Shown here piece after piece: positions 15,049 to 25,151 of a DNA stretch of 64,000 nt. The translations under genes and the position numbers were made by a program. The notes beneath the pieces were generated by a model. That model did not search any database and was not told the origin of the DNA. It worked only from the letters and a program-made list of their open reading frames with translations. The first letter of the stretch is position 1. Every line of letters starts with the position of its first letter. Origin of the DNA: Butyrivibrio sp. LB2008 (lineage in GTDB: Bacteria > Bacillota > Clostridia > Lachnospirales > Lachnospiraceae); the NCBI RefSeq assembly GCF_000621565.1, contig NZ_JHXZ01000009.1:1-64000 (forward strand), read 5' to 3'.

Positions 15049-15192
15049 ATGGTAAATATAATAGCTTTTGCAGTAATAGTATCAGTCGTTGGTTTAGCAA
15101 TACGTTACATTTATAAGGAAAAGAAAAAGGGAACCCATTGTATAGGATGTCCGTCTGCAGGAAGTTGCCAAAAGGCTCATAAATGCAAGTGA
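15049..15192 (+). CDS. FeoB-associated Cys-rich membrane protein
   Basis: 47-residue protein, start ATG 15049 with GGAG upstream, 29 bp after feoB. One N-terminal membrane helix (MVNIIAFAVIVSVVGLAIRY) is followed by a basic stretch and a Cys-rich tail CIGCPSAGSCQKAHKCK. This is the standard layout of the FeoB_associated family (PF12669), placed in the same operon and thought to assist Fe2+ handling. It is easy to miss because of its length. Confidence 0.88.
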   Translation: MVNIIAFAVIVSVVGLAIRYIYKEKKKGTHCIGCPSAGSCQKAHKCK

Positions 15193-15261
15193 AAGCAGGA
15201 AGTTAGGACTTTTTGCGAGCTGCTTATACATTCAAAAATTGAATTATTTAAAAAAATTAGC

Positions 15262-15290
15262 AAACGTCCGTTCACGCGGACGTTTTTTGT
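15262..15290 (+). terminator. Terminator of the feo operon
   Basis: AACGTCCG (15263-15270), a six-base loop, CGGACGTT (15277-15284) and a run of T form a strong terminator 70 bp after the Cys-rich protein gene. Confidence 0.88.
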
Positions 15291-15316
15291 TTTGTTAGGA
15301 CATTTTTAACATTGTA

Positions 15317-15345
15317 TTGAAACCGATTATTCAAATGAGTAGAAT
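15317..15345 (+). promoter_or_regulatory. Promoter of the lipoprotein gene at 15413
   Basis: TTGAAA (15317-15322), a 17-bp spacer and TAGAAT (15340-15345) match the vegetative consensus well, about 65 bp before the start codon. Confidence 0.6.
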
Positions 15346-15412
15346 GTCTCTTAGCGTTTTCATGTAAGCGCTTACTATCTATTCTTTTAAATATGAGGAG
15401 CATTTAATAACA

Positions 15413-16696
15413 ATGAAAGGACGATTTTTTGTTACAGCACTTATGACGGGGGTAAGTATTATATTGATGAGTTGTGCTGCGCCATTTCATATCACGGATG
15501 TTGAAGAAGCGAATGTAGAACTTACAATTGAAAGTATGGATGAAGAGAGTCACGAAGGACTCGAAAACAACGGACACTTTTTTGTAAAAGTGGATGACAA
15601 GATTTATTTTCATGTACCATCTGAGGAAAATCTGGATAATGCATCATGGCTTGGCTTATTTGCCAAAAATGATTACGGCAACAATGTGCTGATGTCCTAT
15701 GATCTATCAAAAAAAGAAGCGTCAAAGATATGCGAAGAGGATACGTTTGGAAATGTTTTTGTAATGGACGGCAAGCTCTATACCAACTGCTTTGAAAAGG
15801 TTGACGGAGACATGAAGGTAAAAGCAATCAGCTTTGATCTTTCAAAAGATTATGAAGAAGGTTCTATCAGATCTGATAATATATGCGCTGTAGATAAAAC
15901 GGGAACGACGCTTGTTACCAGTGTTTACAGTGACGGAGGAACCAATCTTTCAATCCATTCAAACGGTAAGCAGCGTACTGTTGAGAATGTTTCCGAGTGT
16001 GTTGCCTGTGATGGCGACAAGGTATTTTATATTACAGATCCCGATTATATCGGAAAGGATGAAAAGAGATTTTGCGAATTTGATATAGCGGAGAATAAGA
16101 CCACATTTCTTGGATATCTTCCGGAAGATGAGAACGGTGGAGATTACTATGAATTTCACCAGTTTACCGTAGATAGGGAGCAAAACAAAGTATATTTTTC
16201 CCTTAATTACTATATGGGAACTACCAATGAGCTTACGGGGGTATACTTCATTTCTGCGGCATTGGGCGAAGAAGAGTCTCTTACCTGTGAAAAGACACGT
16301 ACGCTTAATCTTAACAGTCATAACGGCACAGATCCCACAGCATTTTCTGTTGGCAGCGACGGCAAAATGAATTCTGATGTAAAGGGAAGACCTTTTTATG
16401 TGACTTATGACAGATTGGGACATATCATATGGTATGACGAGAACTGCGAAAAGCATATCGTGGAGTCAAAGACAGACCATGGTCAGGTTACAAATGTTTC
16501 CGGAGAACTTGAGGAAGATCCCGAAGTAATGGAATATATCGACGGGAAAATCTACATAGTACGCAATATACTGGAAAGAGCAAAAGAAGAGGACAGCGGA
16601 TGGCGCAAGTTTTATAAGAGAAAACAGGTCAGGATATATTCTGTAGATGTAAATACAGGTGAGGAGACGGATATCTTCGAACTTACAAGAGCGTAA
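15413..16696 (+). CDS. Hypothetical lipoprotein, likely beta-propeller
   Basis: 427 residues. The lipoprotein signal peptide ends at the lipobox LMSC (Cys at about residue 21). The mature part has repeated strands such as KIYFHVPSE, VFVMDGKLYTNCFE, GDKVFYITD, NKVYFSLNYY and EYIDGKIYIVRN, spaced like DUF5050-type beta-propeller blades. It is probably on the outer face of the membrane. No partner gene is obvious; the next operon has its own promoter. Confidence 0.65.
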   Translation: MKGRFFVTALMTGVSIILMSCAAPFHITDVEEANVELTIESMDEESHEGLENNGHFFVKVDDKIYFHVPSEENLDNASWLGLFAKNDYGNNVLMSYDLSKKEASKICEEDTFGNVFVMDGKLYTNCFEKVDGDMKVKAISFDLSKDYEEGSIRSDNICAVDKTGTTLVTSVYSDGGTNLSIHSNGKQRTVENVSECVACDGDKVFYITDPDYIGKDEKRFCEFDIAENKTTFLGYLPEDENGGDYYEFHQFTVDREQNKVYFSLNYYMGTTNELTGVYFISAALGEEESLTCEKTRTLNLNSHNGTDPTAFSVGSDGKMNSDVKGRPFYVTYDRLGHIIWYDENCEKHIVESKTDHGQVTNVSGELEEDPEVMEYIDGKIYIVRNILERAKEEDSGWRKFYKRKQVRIYSVDVNTGEETDIFELTRA

Positions 16697-16752
16697 AGTA
16701 ACGGATGAAGATTGCTTGAATTAAAAACAAAATTATCGAAATACAAATTGTG

Positions 16753-16782
16753 TTGAAACAAGGGGAGTGTAAACGGTATAAT
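16753..16782 (+). promoter_or_regulatory. Promoter very close to the sensor operon start
   Basis: TTGAAA (16753-16758), an 18-bp spacer and TATAAT (16777-16782) give a near-ideal promoter. The expected transcription start falls at about 16789-16791, right at the GTG/ATG pair of the next gene, so its mRNA would be leaderless unless the downstream ATG 16855 is used. Confidence 0.65.
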
Positions 16783-16791
16783 CATTAAGTG

Positions 16792-17940
16792 ATGAATACT
16801 GTGAATACTCCCCGTTTTAATAAGCGCAAACTTAATAAAAAAGAAAGCATTATTATGATAATAACGGTGTTATTCGTTATCGTGACTCTTATTCTTATTG
16901 CTGTCAGTTTCAGTGTCAGCCTTAAAGGATTTAAGAGAAAAGATGAGGCACATGAGTATGACAAGTACTTTGTTATGATAACGGATAATTACAAGTCGGA
17001 TTTCTGGAAAGCTGTTTATCGTGGAGCTGCTGCGACAGCTTCTGAGAAAAATATATATGTTGATCTTTTGGGCGAGAACTTTTCGATTGATTATTCCACG
17101 GAAGAGCTTTTAAAGATTGCGACAGCCTCTAAGGTTGACGGGATAATTGTTTCTGCCAACGAAACTGTTACGATGACTAAACTTATCAATGCGGCTGTAA
17201 ATGCCGGAATTCCTGTGGTGACTTTGGGCGGAGACAATACAAAATCGGACAGACTCAGTTATGTCAGTGTTGGAAATTACAATATCGGACGAGAATATGC
17301 CAAGCAGATCATCAATATAATACAAGAACGTCAGGCGGCAAAAGAAGCAGCAAAAGAGGCAGAAAATGCCGAGAATAAAGATGCTGCTGCCAAAGAACCC
17401 GCAGGTATAGATACCATGCAGGTAACTGTACTTGTTAATTCCGATTCGGATGAACGTGATTCGGGCCAGAGCACGCAGAATATTATCTTTTCCGCTATAC
17501 AGGACAGTATAGCCCAGGAAGATATAACAGGTACGAAACTTTCTATTTCTATAAAGACTGTCGATAACAGAAATCCTTTTTCGGCAGAAGAGTCTATCAG
17601 GGACATTTTCCATACGGAAGATATACCTGATGTTATTGTGTGCCTAAATGAGCTTAATACTATATGTGCTCTTCAGGCAGTCGTAGATTACAATAAAGTA
17701 GGAGATGTAAATATTCTTGGCTATTATGATTCGGAGCCGATATTAAATGCCATAGACATAGGTGTTGTTTATGCGACAATATCCGTTAACGCCGATCAGC
17801 TCGGAGAATATTGCATAACAGCTCTTTCGGATTATTTTGAGAACGGCAATACCAGCCAGTATTATACTGCCGACATCAGTCTTATAAACAAAGACAATGT
17901 TGCGGAGTATATTAAGAAGGAAGGAGAGCAAGATGAATAG
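16792..17940 (+). CDS. Membrane-anchored sugar-binding sensor protein
   Basis: 382 residues from ATG 16792 (alternative start ATG 16855). One membrane helix (IIMIITVLFVIVTLILIAVSF, residues about 20-40) anchors a Peripla_BP_4 / LacI-like domain: YFVMITDNYKSDFWKAVYRGA near 60, VDGIIVSANETVTM near 115, PDVIVCLNELNTI near 285, and VGDVNILGYYDSEPIL. It is co-transcribed with, and overlaps, a YesM-type kinase, so it most likely presents bound sugar to that kinase. An Ala/Glu/Lys-rich insertion (AAKEAAKEAENAENKDAAAK) between the two lobes is unusual and may be a flexible or coiled loop. Confidence 0.75.
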   Translation: MNTVNTPRFNKRKLNKKESIIMIITVLFVIVTLILIAVSFSVSLKGFKRKDEAHEYDKYFVMITDNYKSDFWKAVYRGAAATASEKNIYVDLLGENFSIDYSTEELLKIATASKVDGIIVSANETVTMTKLINAAVNAGIPVVTLGGDNTKSDRLSYVSVGNYNIGREYAKQIINIIQERQAAKEAAKEAENAENKDAAAKEPAGIDTMQVTVLVNSDSDERDSGQSTQNIIFSAIQDSIAQEDITGTKLSISIKTVDNRNPFSAEESIRDIFHTEDIPDVIVCLNELNTICALQAVVDYNKVGDVNILGYYDSEPILNAIDIGVVYATISVNADQLGEYCITALSDYFENGNTSQYYTADISLINKDNVAEYIKKEGEQDE

Positions 17941-19414
17941 ATTTCTTGATCGTCCCCTTCAATATAAAATTGTAAGTATTTGTGTAATTGCGAATCTGAT
18001 CATTTTTGTCGTGAATATATTTCTGCTTCTTGGTATCAACAGCATGTCAAAAGAGATGGAGCTGGTATATCAGGATAACAGATACCTCAATCGACTTACA
18101 AACGCACTTAGTGATGTTCAGGATTCAATGACGGAGTACCTTAGTTCTAAGACCTCGGATTCATTGAGAGCATATTACCGGACATCGCAGCATTTTTCGA
18201 TTCTCACGGAAGAACTTGATGGCAGAGTAACAGATCTTTCATTCGGGCGAATGGAAAGAAATATCAAGTATATGTCACAAAATTATCTGGAAGAAGTTGA
18301 ACTTACAATCGAAGCAAAGCGTGGAAGAAATGTCGAGAAATATCGTACATATTATGAAAACGCAACAGAAGTATACCAATATATAAGTGAATATATAACC
18401 AGTCTTAACCTGGAGCTTTTTGTGAGCAATTCTGAACATTACTCGGAATTGTCAGAGCTTTTCAGGACATATGAATTTATAAGTTTTATTGTTATTACCG
18501 TCGTTATGGGCGGAAATATCATCATAATAACAAATCTTGTCAGCACGATAATCCAGCCGCTTAGAAAGCTTGCGGATTCTGCCAATGAAGTTGCTGACGG
18601 TAATTTTGACGCAGAACTTCTGGATATTTCATATAATGATGAAATCGGAATAGTGAGCAATGCTTTTAACAAGATGGTCATAAGCATTAAGCAGTATATC
18701 GAGCGGCTTCGCATGAGTATAGAAAAAGAACGGCATATGCAGGAGAGAGAACTTATGATGGAGTCCCATCTTAAGGATGCGAGACTTAAATATCTGCAGG
18801 CACAGATTAATCCGCACTTTCTTTTCAATACTTTAAATGCGGGTGCTCAGCTTGCAATGATGGAAGGCGCGGATAAAACTTATGAGTATGTTCAGACGGT
18901 TGCTGATTTTTTCAGATATAATGTAAAAGGGAAAACAACCGAAGTTTCCATCAGAGAAGAAGTTACACTGGTGGACAATTATATAAGAATTTTGAATGTA
19001 AGATTTTCCGGTGATATCGGCTATGAAAAACAGGTTGATGAAAGATTACTTGAAGCGTCAATGCCTAATATGGTATTGCAGCCTATAGTCGAAAATGCTG
19101 TAAATCACGGAATCAGGGAGATGGGCGATAAAGGCAAGATCACCCTGAGAGTTTACAGAGAAGACAATAATATCTGCATAAGTATCGGAGATAACGGTAA
19201 GGGAATCAGCAAGGAGAATATTGAGAAGATACTGAGCGGAAATTGGGAAAGAAAACAGGAACAATATGATAATAACGGCATTGGAATGGATAACGTGATT
19301 TCGAGGCTTAGACTCTTTACAGAAAGAGACGATGCTGTTGATATAAAAAGCGAAGGCGAGAACATGGGGTGCGAGATAATAATACGTTTGCCTATGAATG
19401 AAAAGGAAGAGTAG
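17933..19414 (+). CDS. YesM/LytS-type sensor histidine kinase
   Basis: 493 residues; start ATG 17933 with AAGGAGAG, overlapping the upstream stop by 8 bp. N-terminal membrane helix (residues about 10-32), extracellular helical region, second helix near 180-205, HAMP linker, then the His_kinase domain with the phospho-acceptor in QINPHFLFNT (H295) and a HATPase_c domain (ENAVNHGI, GDNGKGIS, NNGIGMDNV). It should phosphorylate the regulator encoded immediately downstream in response to the anchored sugar-binding sensor. Confidence 0.9.
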   Translation: MNRFLDRPLQYKIVSICVIANLIIFVVNIFLLLGINSMSKEMELVYQDNRYLNRLTNALSDVQDSMTEYLSSKTSDSLRAYYRTSQHFSILTEELDGRVTDLSFGRMERNIKYMSQNYLEEVELTIEAKRGRNVEKYRTYYENATEVYQYISEYITSLNLELFVSNSEHYSELSELFRTYEFISFIVITVVMGGNIIIITNLVSTIIQPLRKLADSANEVADGNFDAELLDISYNDEIGIVSNAFNKMVISIKQYIERLRMSIEKERHMQERELMMESHLKDARLKYLQAQINPHFLFNTLNAGAQLAMMEGADKTYEYVQTVADFFRYNVKGKTTEVSIREEVTLVDNYIRILNVRFSGDIGYEKQVDERLLEASMPNMVLQPIVENAVNHGIREMGDKGKITLRVYREDNNICISIGDNGKGISKENIEKILSGNWERKQEQYDNNGIGMDNVISRLRLFTERDDAVDIKSEGENMGCEIIIRLPMNEKEE

Positions 19415-19435
19415 TTTTTTTATCGGGGTAATGAT

Positions 19436-21031
19436 ATGTACAGAATAATGATTGCAGATGATGAAGGCATAGTCATCGATTCAATGAAATTTATAATTGA
19501 AAAAGAATTTGGCAGTGCTTGCGAAGTTCAGTATGCCAAAACAGGAAGGAGTGTAATTGAGCTCGCCGAGCGCTTCAGACCGGATATCGCGGTGATGGAT
19601 ATTCATATGCCGGGCATAAACGGAATAGAAGCGATAAAAGAAATAAAACAATTTTCGGCAAATACAATTTTTATCGTGATGTCGGCATATGACAAATTCG
19701 ACTATGCCAAGGAAGCGATAAAGCTTGGGGTACTTGAGTACATAAACAAGCCCATGGACAAGATCAAAGTCATAGATGTCCTCAAGAAGGCTATGGGTCT
19801 CATTGACGGAGAGAGGGAAAAACGAAGCAATGAGCTGATGATAAAGGAAAAGCTAGAGACAATCGAGCCTATCATCGAGAATGGTCTTATATATGATATT
19901 CTTCTTCAGGAACATTTTGAGGAAGATATAGACAGCTACAAGACAATCCTTGGAATTGAGCAGAATTACGGTTATATGCTCGCTATAGTTTGCGGTGATT
20001 CACAGGAAGGAAACCACATGACGAATGCGATCGGAAGTTCGGTCAAGGTTTCCGGCCGCTATCAGGAAATCCGTGAAAGCGTAAAAGACTATTTTAACTG
20101 TAAGATCGGTAATGTGATGGCGAATAAGATCGCGGTGCTCATACCGCTTGATTCGCCCAAGATAGAGTATAACGACAGAACAGAGCTGATAGATAAGGCA
20201 AGACAGCTTACCAGAGTGCTTAAGAAAAAGACTGATATAAGTTTCAGAATAGGTATCGGAGGCGTTAAGCCGCTCAGAGAACTTGGTGAATCGTACAGAG
20301 AGGCACTCAATGCTCTTATAGCGACGACGGGCTCCGTAGCACATGTTGACGATCTTACATTCGGGGAAGACCATGAGGAAGATTATCCTGTGGAACTTGA
20401 AAAGCCCATGTTTGATGCGGTATCAAACGGAGATCTTAATGCGACCATGGTCACGGCAGGAAAATACGCCGACTGGATGTATAACAGATCAAAGAGCGGT
20501 GACCTGATGGCCATGAGAATAAAGGTACTTGAGATGATCCTGTACGCCGAAAGACTTGCTTATAGCAGTAGCGGCAAAAAATATATCTACTCGGGACGCG
20601 ATGATTATCTGCCGGAACTTATGGGGCTTGGCACCGCCGAGGGACTTCGTGAGTGGTTTATGGAAAAGATCACTTCCGCATGCAGAAATGTTATATCAAA
20701 GAAGGAAGAGAAATCCAATGATGTAATAAATACTGCAAAGAAGTATATTGACGATAATTTTGCAAATGACATATCTCTTGATGATGTATCGAGAAGAGTA
20801 AATATTTCGCCGTACTATTTCAGTAAGATATTTAAGGACGAGCTGGGGCTTAACTTTATCGAATATCTTACAAGCGTCAGAATAGAAAAGGCCAAAGAAC
20901 TTCTCACAGGATCGGATATGTCCATGAAAGAAATATGTGGTGCGTGCGGATATACGGATCCGAATTATTTCAGCAGAAGTTTCAAAAAGAATGTAGGCGT
21001 TACGCCAACCGAATATAAAGAAGGAAGGTGA
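19436..21031 (+). CDS. YesN-type response regulator with AraC DNA-binding domain
   Basis: 531 residues. The N-terminal receiver domain has the acidic pair in IADDEG, phospho-acceptor D55 (VMDIHMPGI), T/S in MSAYD and K in INKPMD. A middle region of about 250 residues is followed by two AraC HTH motifs (DISLDDVSRRVNISPYYFSKIFK and MKEICGACGYTDPNYFSRSFKK). Length and layout are typical for the clostridial YesN group. It probably activates the downstream monosaccharide transporter genes. Confidence 0.9.
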   Translation: MYRIMIADDEGIVIDSMKFIIEKEFGSACEVQYAKTGRSVIELAERFRPDIAVMDIHMPGINGIEAIKEIKQFSANTIFIVMSAYDKFDYAKEAIKLGVLEYINKPMDKIKVIDVLKKAMGLIDGEREKRSNELMIKEKLETIEPIIENGLIYDILLQEHFEEDIDSYKTILGIEQNYGYMLAIVCGDSQEGNHMTNAIGSSVKVSGRYQEIRESVKDYFNCKIGNVMANKIAVLIPLDSPKIEYNDRTELIDKARQLTRVLKKKTDISFRIGIGGVKPLRELGESYREALNALIATTGSVAHVDDLTFGEDHEEDYPVELEKPMFDAVSNGDLNATMVTAGKYADWMYNRSKSGDLMAMRIKVLEMILYAERLAYSSSGKKYIYSGRDDYLPELMGLGTAEGLREWFMEKITSACRNVISKKEEKSNDVINTAKKYIDDNFANDISLDDVSRRVNISPYYFSKIFKDELGLNFIEYLTSVRIEKAKELLTGSDMSMKEICGACGYTDPNYFSRSFKKNVGVTPTEYKEGR

Positions 21032-21036
21032 CGCGC

Positions 21037-22101
21037 ATGAGAAGGTATAAGGGGAAAATGATCGCAGGAGGTCTTGCGGTCATTCTGCTGGCTTTATGTG
21101 CAATGGGGTGTGCAAAAGAGAGCAGTGACAGTGAAAAAAGTATAAGCGCGGATTCTGACAAGATTCAGATAGGGATGAGTTTTGATTCTTTCTTAATAGA
21201 AAGATGGCAAAGAGACCGGGATGTCTTTGTATCGATGGCAAAAGAACTTGGCGCCGAAGTGAATGTACAGAATGCAAACGGAGATGTTGCAGAACAGAAA
21301 AAGCAGGTTGACTACTTTATTAAAAAAGGAATGGATGCGATAGTCATTGTAGCTATAGATTCCGATTCACTTCGCGATTCGGTCAAAAGAGCCAAAGATG
21401 AAGGGATAGTTGTAATAGCATATGACAGACAGATACAAAATGCCGATGTCGATCTCTATATTTCTTTTGATAATGAAAAAGTAGGAACGATGATGGCGCA
21501 GACGATGGTGGACAACGGCCTTGTGGACGGCAAAGTCATAATGATATGCGGTTCGCCCACGGACAGTAATGTTCCTCTTGTAGAGAGAGGCTTCAGGAAT
21601 GTGATGGCCAGGAACAGGAATACCATTGTCGATACATTCTATGCGGATGGATGGCAGGCTGAGATGGCAAGCGAGTACATCTATAAGAATACAGGGCTTG
21701 TCAGGGAGTCCGATGCTATAATGTGCGGAAACGACGATATTGCAAGCAGTGTGGTAAGAGCTCTGTCGGAGAGAAGACTTGCCGGAAAAATAATGGTTGC
21801 AGGCCAGGATGCCGATCTCGAAGCGTGCCAGAGAATAGTTGAGGGAACTCAGCTTATGACTGTATATAAGCCGATTGAAAAGCTTGCGCAGACAGCAGCT
21901 ATCTGTGCCGTAAAGCTGGTAAAGGGCGAAGAGATCACAGAGTATGAGGTTTCCACGATAAGCGACGGAACCAATGTAGTACCTTATCTAAAGGTAGAGC
22001 CTGCAAGTGTCACCAAGAACAATATGGATGAGGTCATAATAAACAGCGGTTTCCACCTGAAAGAAGATATATATTTGAATGTGCCGGAAGAAAACCTGTA
22101 A
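21037..22101 (+). CDS. Lipoprotein sugar-binding protein (Peripla_BP_4)
   Basis: 354 residues from ATG 21037, with AAGGAAGG eight bases upstream; a GTG at 21028 is in frame but less well placed. Lipobox AMGC (Cys near 24). The mature domain resembles xylose/multiple-sugar binding proteins: IQIGMSFDSFLIERWQRDRD, NANGDVAEQKKQVDYFIKKG, DAIVIVAIDSDSL, MCGNDDIAS and GQDADLEACQRI. Last gene of the sensor operon, next to a second, highly expressed-looking binding protein at 22349. It may feed the same transporter or act in sensing. Confidence 0.82.
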   Translation: MRRYKGKMIAGGLAVILLALCAMGCAKESSDSEKSISADSDKIQIGMSFDSFLIERWQRDRDVFVSMAKELGAEVNVQNANGDVAEQKKQVDYFIKKGMDAIVIVAIDSDSLRDSVKRAKDEGIVVIAYDRQIQNADVDLYISFDNEKVGTMMAQTMVDNGLVDGKVIMICGSPTDSNVPLVERGFRNVMARNRNTIVDTFYADGWQAEMASEYIYKNTGLVRESDAIMCGNDDIASSVVRALSERRLAGKIMVAGQDADLEACQRIVEGTQLMTVYKPIEKLAQTAAICAVKLVKGEEITEYEVSTISDGTNVVPYLKVEPASVTKNNMDEVIINSGFHLKEDIYLNVPEENL

Positions 22102-22177
22102 ATGCTAAGAAAATGCTAACATCACCAATGCAAACGCAGAGTACAAGCGGGATTAAGGGACTAGCACAAAATTAATT

Positions 22178-22228
22178 AAGTCGATTATGCAGTGCAAAAT
22201 AATGCTAGCATAGTCGGCTTTTGTTTTT
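22178..22228 (+). terminator. Terminator of the sensor/regulator operon
   Basis: AAGTCGATTATG pairs with CATAGTCGGCTT through two G-U pairs, across a 19-nt loop, and is followed by TTGTTTTT. It separates the regulatory operon from the transporter operon. Confidence 0.7.
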
Positions 22229-22348
22229 GGGTGATAGTAAAAATTTACAGAACATCGTAATTTATTCCTAATATTTTTGTGGTAAATTTTACATATAACA
22301 TAGCAGAAATAATTCTGCAGATTCCAAAATAAAAGGGAGGATACATTT

Positions 22349-23494
22349 ATGAAGAAGAAAATCATTAGTGCAGTTCTTTCAGCAGCTATGGTTGCAGCTA
22401 TGCTTGTAGGCTGTGGATCTACCGGATCTACTCCTGAAGGTGGCGCAGAGACACCTGCTGAAGCACCCGCAGCAGAAGGCGAAGCTACTGCTGAGACACC
22501 CGCAGCCGGTGGTGCTGGCGGAAAAGTCGGCGTTGCAATGCCTACAAAGGATCTTCAGAGATGGAATCAGGACGGAACAAACATGGAAGCACAGCTTAAG
22601 GAAGCCGGATATGAAGTTGACCTTCAGTATGCTTCAAACGACATCGCTACTCAGGTTTCTCAGATTGAGAACATGATCAGTTCAGGAGCTCAGGTTCTTG
22701 TTATTGCATCAATCGATGGTGATTCACTTGGAACAGTTCTTGCTCAGGCTAAGGAAGCTAACATTCCTGTTATCGCTTACGACCGTTTGATCATGAACTC
22801 AGACGCTGTTACTTACTATGCTACATTCGATAACTGGATGGTAGGAACAAAGCAGGGTGAGTACATCAAAGAGCAGCTCGACCTTGACAACCAGGCAGGA
22901 CCTTTCAACCTTGAGATCTTCACAGGAGATCCCGGTGATAACAACGCTAAGTTCTTCTACGGCGGTGCTATGGAAGTTCTTAAGCCTTACATCGATGAGG
23001 GCAAGCTTGTAGTTAAGTCAGGACAGGTTGACTTCGATAACGTTGCAACAGCAGGATGGGCTACAGAAGCAGCTCAGTCAAGAATGGATGCTATCGTTTC
23101 AGCTAACTATGCAGATGGAACAAAGCTTGATGCAGTTCTTTGCTCAAATGATTCAACAGCACTTGGTGTAACAAACTCACTTGAGGCTAACTACACAGGT
23201 GATTGGCCGATCATCACAGGTCAGGATTGCGATAAGCCCAACGTTAAGAACATGATCGCTGGTAAGCAGTCAATGTCTATCTTCAAGGATACTCGTGACC
23301 TTGCAACACAGACAGTTAAGATGGTTGATGCTATCATGAAGGGCTCAGATGCTCCTATCAACAACGAGAAGGATTATGATAACGGAACAGGTATCATCCC
23401 TTCATACCTTTGCGAGCCTGTATTCGCAGATGCTAAGAACTACAAAGTTCTTCTTATCGATTCAGGATACTACACAGAGGACGATCTTAAATAA
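22349..23494 (+). CDS. ChvE-type multiple-monosaccharide-binding lipoprotein
   Basis: 381 residues. Lipobox LVGC (Cys 22) is followed by a low-complexity Ala/Glu/Pro/Gly linker and a Peripla_BP_4 domain (VGVAMPTKDLQRWNQDGTNM, ASIDGDSLG, IPVIAYDRLIMNSDAV, TGQDCDKPNVKNMI). This matches ChvE/multiple monosaccharide transporter binding proteins rather than RbsB. Strongly biased codons suggest high expression. GGGAGG precedes the ATG. It is the first gene of a CUT2 transporter operon; a hairpin after it likely protects its mRNA or lowers downstream expression. Confidence 0.88.
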   Translation: MKKKIISAVLSAAMVAAMLVGCGSTGSTPEGGAETPAEAPAAEGEATAETPAAGGAGGKVGVAMPTKDLQRWNQDGTNMEAQLKEAGYEVDLQYASNDIATQVSQIENMISSGAQVLVIASIDGDSLGTVLAQAKEANIPVIAYDRLIMNSDAVTYYATFDNWMVGTKQGEYIKEQLDLDNQAGPFNLEIFTGDPGDNNAKFFYGGAMEVLKPYIDEGKLVVKSGQVDFDNVATAGWATEAAQSRMDAIVSANYADGTKLDAVLCSNDSTALGVTNSLEANYTGDWPIITGQDCDKPNVKNMIAGKQSMSIFKDTRDLATQTVKMVDAIMKGSDAPINNEKDYDNGTGIIPSYLCEPVFADAKNYKVLLIDSGYYTEDDLK

Positions 23495-23515
23495 TTAAAT
23501 TTTAGTAACAAAGCT

Positions 23516-23541
23516 GAGGCGGGCTTTTGTCCCGCCTCTTT
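23516..23541 (+). terminator. Intercistronic hairpin after the binding-protein gene
   Basis: GAGGCGGG and CCCGCCTC form a perfect GC-rich 8-bp stem with a 7-nt loop, followed by only three T. Such hairpins in binding-protein operons usually let more mRNA accumulate for the binding protein than for the transporter subunits. Confidence 0.65.
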
Positions 23542-23603
23542 AATAGAAAAATACAACATACAGATTAGAAGAAAAGAAATATGAGATAGAAGGAGGGGTA
23601 AAC

Positions 23604-25151
23604 TTGGCGAAGATATTATTGGAAATGAAGAATATCACCAAAACCTTCCCCGGTGTGAAAGCCTTGGACAATGTTAATCTTCAGGTTGAAGAGGGCGAAA
23701 TTCACGCGCTGGTAGGTGAAAATGGCGCTGGTAAATCCACACTAATGAATGTACTTAGTGGAGTTTATTCGTACGGAACCTATGAAGGTGATATCATTTA
23801 TGACTCCGAGGTTTGCAAATTTAATGACATAAAGGATAGTGAACAAAAAGGTATTGTAATTATACATCAGGAACTTGCGCTTATTCCGTACATGACAATT
23901 GCTGAAAATATGTTCCTTGGAAATGAAAGAGGATCAAAATATAAGATAAATTGGACAGAGACGGGTGTACTTGCTCGTAAGTATTTGGATATTGTTGGAC
24001 TTAAAGATAGTACACAAACATTGATTAAGGATATTGGTGTTGGTAAACAGCAGCTTGTTGAGATTGCGAAGGCACTTTCAAAGAATGCAAGACTTCTTAT
24101 TCTCGATGAGCCGACTTCATCACTTAATGAGAGTGATTCTAAGGCGCTTCTTGATTTATTGCTTAAACTGAAGAAAGAACAGAATCTTACTTCAATTATC
24201 ATCTCACATAAACTTAATGAGGTATCATATGTTGCTGACAAGATTACGGTTATCCGTGACGGCTCAACAATTGAGACCCTCACAAAAGGAGTAGATGATT
24301 TTTCAGAAGCACGTATCATCAATGGTATGGTTGGCCGTGAATTATCAGATCGCTTCCCCAAGAGAGAACCTAAGATTGGGGATGTTATGATGGAAGTCAA
24401 AGATTGGACTGTTTATCATCCTTTATATACTGATAGAAAAGTAGTTAATAATGTTAGTATGAACGTCAGAAAGGGAGAGGTTGTAGGTATCTCCGGACTT
24501 ATGGGTGCCGGCAGAACAGAGCTTGCAATGAGTATCTTTGGTAAGAGTTACGGAGAGAATATTTCCGGTACTCTTAAGATTGACGGAAAGGAAGTTCGTC
24601 TTAACACAGTTCATGAAGCAATCAAGCATAAGCTTGCATATGTTACTGAGGACCGTAAGGGCAACGGACTTATATTAACTAACCCTATTAAGATAAATAC
24701 TACACTTGCAAACCTTGATGCAGTTAGTAAAAATACAGTAATCGATAAGGATAAAGAATATGCGGTAGCAGTCGATTACAAACAGAAGCTTAAGACAAAA
24801 TGTCCTTCTGTTGAACAGAATGTTGGTAACCTTAGTGGTGGTAACCAGCAGAAGGTTCTTCTTGCAAAATGGATGTTCGCTGATCCGGACATACTCATTT
24901 TGGATGAGCCCACAAGAGGTATTGACGTAGGTGCTAAGTACGAGATTTATTGCATTATCAATCAGCTTGTAGATGCAGGAAAATCGGTTATCATGATCTC
25001 TTCCGAGCTTCCGGAAGTATTGGGAATGTGTGACAGAGTCTACGTAATGAATGAAGGTAGGATGGTTGGTGAACTTGATGGCAAAGAAGCCACTCAGGAA
25101 AAAATTATGACATTTATTTTACAGTCATCCGGAAATAAGGAGGTCAAATAA
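23604..25151 (+). CDS. CUT2 sugar ABC transporter ATP-binding protein (GguA/MmsA-like)
   Basis: 515 residues, TTG start at 23604 with AGGAGGGG at ideal spacing. Two fused ABC domains: the first with Walker [10 protein letters not shown] near 38 and [12 protein letters not shown]; the second with a degenerate Walker [10 protein letters not shown] near 297 and intact [14 protein letters not shown] and [15 protein letters not shown]. This asymmetry is normal in CUT2 ATPases (RbsA, XylG, GguA). It powers monosaccharide import with the permease downstream; the stop overlaps the permease start (TAATG). Confidence 0.92.
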   Translation: MAKILLEMKNITKTFPGVKALDNVNLQVEEGEIHALVGENGAGKSTLMNVLSGVYSYGTYEGDIIYDSEVCKFNDIKDSEQKGIVIIHQELALIPYMTIAENMFLGNERGSKYKINWTETGVLARKYLDIVGLKDSTQTLIKDIGVGKQQLVEIAKALSKNARLLILDEPTSSLNESDSKALLDLLLKLKKEQNLTSIIISHKLNEVSYVADKITVIRDGSTIETLTKGVDDFSEARIINGMVGRELSDRFPKREPKIGDVMMEVKDWTVYHPLYTDRKVVNNVSMNVRKGEVVGISGLMGAGRTELAMSIFGKSYGENISGTLKIDGKEVRLNTVHEAIKHKLAYVTEDRKGNGLILTNPIKINTTLANLDAVSKNTVIDKDKEYAVAVDYKQKLKTKCPSVEQNVGNLSGGNQQKVLLAKWMFADPDILILDEPTRGIDVGAKYEIYCIINQLVDAGKSVIMISSELPEVLGMCDRVYVMNEGRMVGELDGKEATQEKIMTFILQSSGNKEVK

